DNA of 64,000 nucleotides from positions 1,240,001 to 1,304,000 of the forward strand of contig NZ_JAUTAG010000001.1 in NCBI RefSeq assembly GCF_030818255.1. The letters run 5' to 3'. Each line of letters opens with the position of its first letter. The first letter of the stretch is position 1. Below the pieces are notes generated by a model that was given only the letters and a program-made list of their open reading frames with translations, was not told the DNA's origin and did no database searches. This stretch comes from Microbacterium sp. SORGH_AS_0969 (GTDB taxonomy: Bacteria > Actinomycetota > Actinomycetes > Actinomycetales > Microbacteriaceae). Of this stretch, positions 60,879 to 64,000 are shown piece after piece. The translations under genes and the position numbers were made by a program.

Positions 60879-63112
60879 GGGCGGGACTCCTCGGAGGCGC
60901 GGGGGTCGGTGGGGTCGTCGTCGACGGCATCGCCCTCGGCGGGCGCGCGTCCGTCGGCCGGCTCGTCGTCGGGTGTCGGCTCTGGTTCCTGGCCGGCGGC
61001 GACGCGCCGTCGACGCGCGAGGGTGCGGATCACGCCCACGCTGAGGAAGACGACGACGAGCACGATCACGACGATGAGGCCGATGCTCTCCCACTCGGCG
61101 CGCACTTCGACGTCGACGACCTGCGGGGCGCCGACGGGCTCTCCCGTGGGGCTGTAGAGCTGCAGGGCGACGCTGACCTCGCCGTTGGCCAGTCGCGCCT
61201 CGACGGGCACTTCGACGCGCGTGTTCGCCGAGGCCTGGGCCTCGACGGGGGTGCGATCCTGCACCCGGAGTCGCGCATCGTCGGGGCGGACCGCGAGCAC
61301 GACCGAGATCGGCCACGGGAGGTCGTTGCGCACCCATGGACGCAGCGGCGCGCTCGAGCTCACCAGGCGGAAGTCCGACGACAGGATGCCGACCGCGTTC
61401 AGCGTGGTCTGTGTCGCGGCGCGATGGTCGGAGACGGTCGTGCGGGCGGCATCCCCTGTCCATCCCACGTTCAGCACCTGGAGGACCTCGGCGCGCTCGC
61501 GACCGGTGAGGAGGTCGGGCTGCTCGAGGATCGTCGCGAAGCGGTCGATGACCTGCTCGTCGGCGACGAGGTTCGTCACGTCGTCGACGAGCGTGCTGTC
61601 GACCGCGGCGTCGACGAGCGAGATCGCGGATGCCGGCTGCCCGGCGATCGCGTCGAGGGTCGTTCCGGTGAAGCCCGGCGCGGTCGTGACGGCCGTCATG
61701 GTGGCGCGCAGGCTCCCACGCGATCGGTCCGTGCCGCGGTCGAGGAGGGCGAGGACGGGGCGGTCGGCGTTCGCGGTGCGAGCGAAAGCCAGATAGCCGA
61801 GTGCCGCGGCGAGGTCGGCTCCGCGTCGAGTGGTGTCGTTCTCGCCGGCCGCGCGGGTCAGTGCCGCCGAGACCTCGGCGTCGTACACGGGGGTGGACAC
61901 TCCTCCGACGCTGGCGTTCGCCGGGACGGCCTCGCCCGCACCGGCGACGGTGCTCGAGGGAACCAGGACTCGTGTGGGGGCATCCGCGGTCCCCTGACCG
62001 CCGAGAGCGGCCACCGTGTCGGCACCCGCGGAGCCGGAGGCCGGCCAATACACCGACGGAGTGGAAGAGCCGATGTCGAGGAGGGTCGTCAGGTCGGGGA
62101 GCGTCGGCTGACCGGGGGTCGCGGAGGGATCCGGCGACGGGCTCGCGACCGCAGGGGGCTGCGTGAAATCGCTCGCGATCATGTACGACTGGAGCGAGGT
62201 CGGGGCGAGGGGCGCCGTGAGCCCGGCGCGCAGTTGCGATGCCAGGTCGGCGTCGCCGAACTGCAGAGCGAAGCGTTCATTGGGCAGGGACAGCAGTCTC
62301 TGCAGCCACGCCACGGCGGTGGGAGGTGCCGACGAGCCCAGTGCGCGGATGGATGCCACGATCGCCGGGTCGATCGCCAGGGTCGCCCGCGTGCCGTCGA
62401 CGGCGTCGAGCTGGGCCGAGAGCGGACCGTCGACCGCCGTCAGATCGACGAGCTCGTTCGCGGTGAGAAGACCCCGCGTCATCGGCGAGGCGGTGATCGG
62501 GACGACCAGCCCCAGGGGCGTCGGCGTTCCCGCGTCGGCGGTCACCACCACGACGCTGAGCGCCGTGAGGCCGTCGGCCGTGCGGGCGAGGAGCGGGTAC
62601 ACACCGGCGGCCCGACCGGCCACCGCGGCATCGGTCGCGGGCACGCTGAACGTCGTCGACGCCTGCGAGCCGGAGGGAGTGGCATCCAGAATCCCGGTGG
62701 CGATCTGCTGGAGCGTCACGCCCGTCGAATCACCGTCGAGCCAGCGCGTGAGCGCCGAGTCGTCGGCCAGGGCCTGTGTGCCGATCGACAGGGCCACGGA
62801 GGAGGCAGGGAGGGCGCTTCCCCCGCTGGGGTTCGCTCGGGTCGCGGTCGCGGTGAGTGCGTCTCCGCTGCGCAGGATGCCGTTGGCCGCCGGAGCGACC
62901 GCGAGCACCGGTGCGGCGCTCGCCGTGGCGGAGGGCGTCGGCGTGGCCGTTGGAGCAGCCACGGCGGCGGCGGGCGCGGCCATACCCAGCGCGAGGGCGG
63001 TTGCCGCGAGGGTCGCCAGCAGCCGGCGCGTGAGAGGGCGCCGCAGCACGGGTGAGCCAGAGGGCTGGGAGATCACGGTCATACGAGCGTCGGTGGGCGA
63101 GGGGTCTCGCAC
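60875..63112 (-). CDS. Large secreted/membrane protein, DUF6049 type
   Basis: A 745-residue protein, the usual neighbour upstream of murJ in actinobacteria. The N-terminus has a signal peptide (RRLLATLAATALALGMAAP), followed by a long external region rich in Ala, Thr and Asp. One transmembrane helix lies near the C-terminus (IGLIVVIVLVVVFLSVGVI), with an acidic cytoplasmic tail ending EESRP. GTG 63112 is favoured over ATG 63082 because TAGACT lies exactly seven bases upstream. A role connected with wall synthesis is guessed from position only. Confidence 0.85.
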   Translation of the reverse strand: MRDPSPTDARMTVISQPSGSPVLRRPLTRRLLATLAATALALGMAAPAAAVAAPTATPTPSATASAAPVLAVAPAANGILRSGDALTATATRANPSGGSALPASSVALSIGTQALADDSALTRWLDGDSTGVTLQQIATGILDATPSGSQASTTFSVPATDAAVAGRAAGVYPLLARTADGLTALSVVVVTADAGTPTPLGLVVPITASPMTRGLLTANELVDLTAVDGPLSAQLDAVDGTRATLAIDPAIVASIRALGSSAPPTAVAWLQRLLSLPNERFALQFGDADLASQLRAGLTAPLAPTSLQSYMIASDFTQPPAVASPSPDPSATPGQPTLPDLTTLLDIGSSTPSVYWPASGSAGADTVAALGGQGTADAPTRVLVPSSTVAGAGEAVPANASVGGVSTPVYDAEVSAALTRAAGENDTTRRGADLAAALGYLAFARTANADRPVLALLDRGTDRSRGSLRATMTAVTTAPGFTGTTLDAIAGQPASAISLVDAAVDSTLVDDVTNLVADEQVIDRFATILEQPDLLTGRERAEVLQVLNVGWTGDAARTTVSDHRAATQTTLNAVGILSSDFRLVSSSAPLRPWVRNDLPWPISVVLAVRPDDARLRVQDRTPVEAQASANTRVEVPVEARLANGEVSVALQLYSPTGEPVGAPQVVDVEVRAEWESIGLIVVIVLVVVFLSVGVIRTLARRRRVAAGQEPEPTPDDEPADGRAPAEGDAVDDDPTDPRASEESRP

Positions 63113-63119
63113 CGCGACG

Positions 63120-63125
63120 AGTCTA
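63120..63125 (-). promoter_or_regulatory. -10 hexamer TAGACT, leaderless start of the DUF6049-type gene
   Basis: TAGACT on the minus strand ends seven bases before GTG 63112. Confidence 0.55.
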
Positions 63126-63151
63126 GGGCCGCCCACCTCGGAGCCCCCCGA

Positions 63152-63157
63152 TAGCCT
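63152..63157 (+). promoter_or_regulatory. -10 hexamer TAGCCT for the methyltransferase gene
   Basis: TAGCCT 23 bases before GTG 63181, divergent from and 26 bases away from the minus-strand hexamer. It would give a short leader. Confidence 0.4.
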
Positions 63158-63180
63158 CGCGAAGACGGTTGAATGGAGCG

Positions 63181-64000
63181 GTGCTTCCCGAACCCGATCC
63201 GACGCTGTGCCGCCTCCTCGCCGACGACCTGCGGGCGGCGGGCTACCGCAGCGCCGAGCTGAGGAGCGCGTGGGGTCCGCGAGCCGACGACGCCGTCGCA
63301 CACGGACTGCTCGGCCCCGCGATGCGCGCGCTGGGCGACCGGCGCGATCCCCTCGCGGTGCTGGGGCGCCTTTGGGGGCTCGGTCGTTCGGTGAGGCGCG
63401 ACGACCTCGCAGCTGCCCTGCCGTCAGTCGGGATTGCGGGAGCCGTCACTCTGGGCCTCGCCGCGGAGGACGGAGACACCGTGGCGCCCACCGTTCTCGT
63501 CCGCCCGCAGGCCATCGCCGACACGGACGGCGAGGAGGAGTGGTGGATCGCGAGCGACCTCGACGAGGCGGCGCTGGGCGGCCCTCTTCCCGAGGATCAC
63601 GTGTTGGGCGTCGGTGGGGCGTCGCAGACGCTCGCGCGGCTGCAGGTCACCTGGCGCGCCGCTTCGGCTCTCGACATCGGCACGGGGTGCGGCATCCAGG
63701 CTCTTCGCCTGCGTCGCCTGGTGCCGCGAGTGGTCGCCACCGACATCTCCGAACGGGCGTTGCGGTTCACGCGCCTGAACGCCCTTCTGAACGACGTCGA
63801 CGGGATCGAGACGCGGCACGGTTCGCTTTTCGAACCCGTCGAGGGAGAGGTGTTCGAGCGGGTGGCATCCAATCCCCCGTTCGTCATCACCCCGCGTGTC
63901 GCGGGGGTTCCGGCCTACGAGTACCGCGACGGGGGCCTCGAGGGCGATGCGCTCGTCGCCTCGGTCATCCGCGGGGTCGGAGCTCACCTCGCGCCGGGCG
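63181..64000 (+). CDS. SAM-dependent methyltransferase, partial
   Basis: At least 273 residues, cut off by the window end. The first 150 residues form an N-terminal domain (LPEPDPTLCRLLADDLRAAG), and the methyltransferase domain follows: motif I ALDIGTGCGIQALRL, acidic loop VVATDISERALRFTRLNALLN and VASNPPFVITPR, the NPPF motif of enzymes that methylate planar nitrogens (HemK/RsmC/TrmN6 type). The substrate is unknown. GTG 63181 is used; TTG 63169 is a possible earlier start. Confidence 0.82.
   Translation, partial: MLPEPDPTLCRLLADDLRAAGYRSAELRSAWGPRADDAVAHGLLGPAMRALGDRRDPLAVLGRLWGLGRSVRRDDLAAALPSVGIAGAVTLGLAAEDGDTVAPTVLVRPQAIADTDGEEEWWIASDLDEAALGGPLPEDHVLGVGGASQTLARLQVTWRAASALDIGTGCGIQALRLRRLVPRVVATDISERALRFTRLNALLNDVDGIETRHGSLFEPVEGEVFERVASNPPFVITPRVAGVPAYEYRDGGLEGDALVASVIRGVGAHLAPG

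Overview
The window is a chromosome-origin segment of a high-GC actinobacterium. The gene order (rpmH, rnpA, yidD, yidC, jag/khpB, rsmG to one side of oriC; dnaA, dnaN, recF, dciA, gyrB, gyrA, DUF3566 gene, tRNA-Ile, tRNA-Ala to the other), the actinobacterial NucS, CrgA, FhaA/FhaB-PstP-PknA-PknB cluster and the protein sequences point to Microbacteriaceae, most likely Microbacterium. That genus call is inference from gene content and sequence style, not from a search.

Layout. 1-12.4 kb is ordinary core or semi-core sequence: an MFS transporter, a secreted Ig-repeat protein, NucS mismatch endonuclease, a HAD phosphatase, a rhomboid-like/DUF2156 fusion, a cold-shock protein, a GntR regulator, a GNAT-like protein, an EEP-family hydrolase and a DUF368 lipid-carrier transporter. 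12.4-21.3 kb is an accessory island ending at tRNA-Leu(CAG). It holds two head-to-head truncated sugar-catabolism pseudogenes, a 1272-residue KAP-type P-loop NTPase with membrane segments, a transposase-like remnant, a convergent gene with a possible QxK nuclease motif, a pair of 74-bp repeats and an IS1249-type insertion sequence. 21.5-30.5 kb is the growth and division signalling operon fhaA-fhaB-pstP-rodA-pbpA-pknA-pknB. 30.4-35.8 kb has a frameshifted pabA/trpG-like gene, a class E sortase, crgA, a rhomboid protease, a cyclophilin, a YbaK-like deacylase, a Nudix hydrolase and two tRNAs. 35.8-49.2 kb is the replication core around oriC (about 43.9-44.3 kb, with more DnaA boxes between dnaA and rpmH).

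49.2-55.1 kb is unusual: about 6 kb with no believable gene apart from one IS5-family element, but with seven parS or near-parS sites, leading into parA-parB. I read it as the chromosome centromere. 57-64 kb holds a small conserved gene, trxA, trxB, murJ, a large secreted DUF6049-type protein and the start of a methyltransferase that runs off the end.

Regulation. At least fourteen genes, including a 45-residue acidic protein and one island gene, have a TAnnnT hexamer exactly 6 or 7 bases before the start codon and no usable ribosome-binding site. This is the layout expected for leaderless transcripts and was used here to choose starts.

The best candidates for something undescribed are the KAP NTPase plus putative nuclease island, the gene-free parS-rich region, and the rhomboid-like/DUF2156 fusion. 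Two apparent frameshifts (near 31.0 and 32.5 kb) may be sequence errors or real gene decay.
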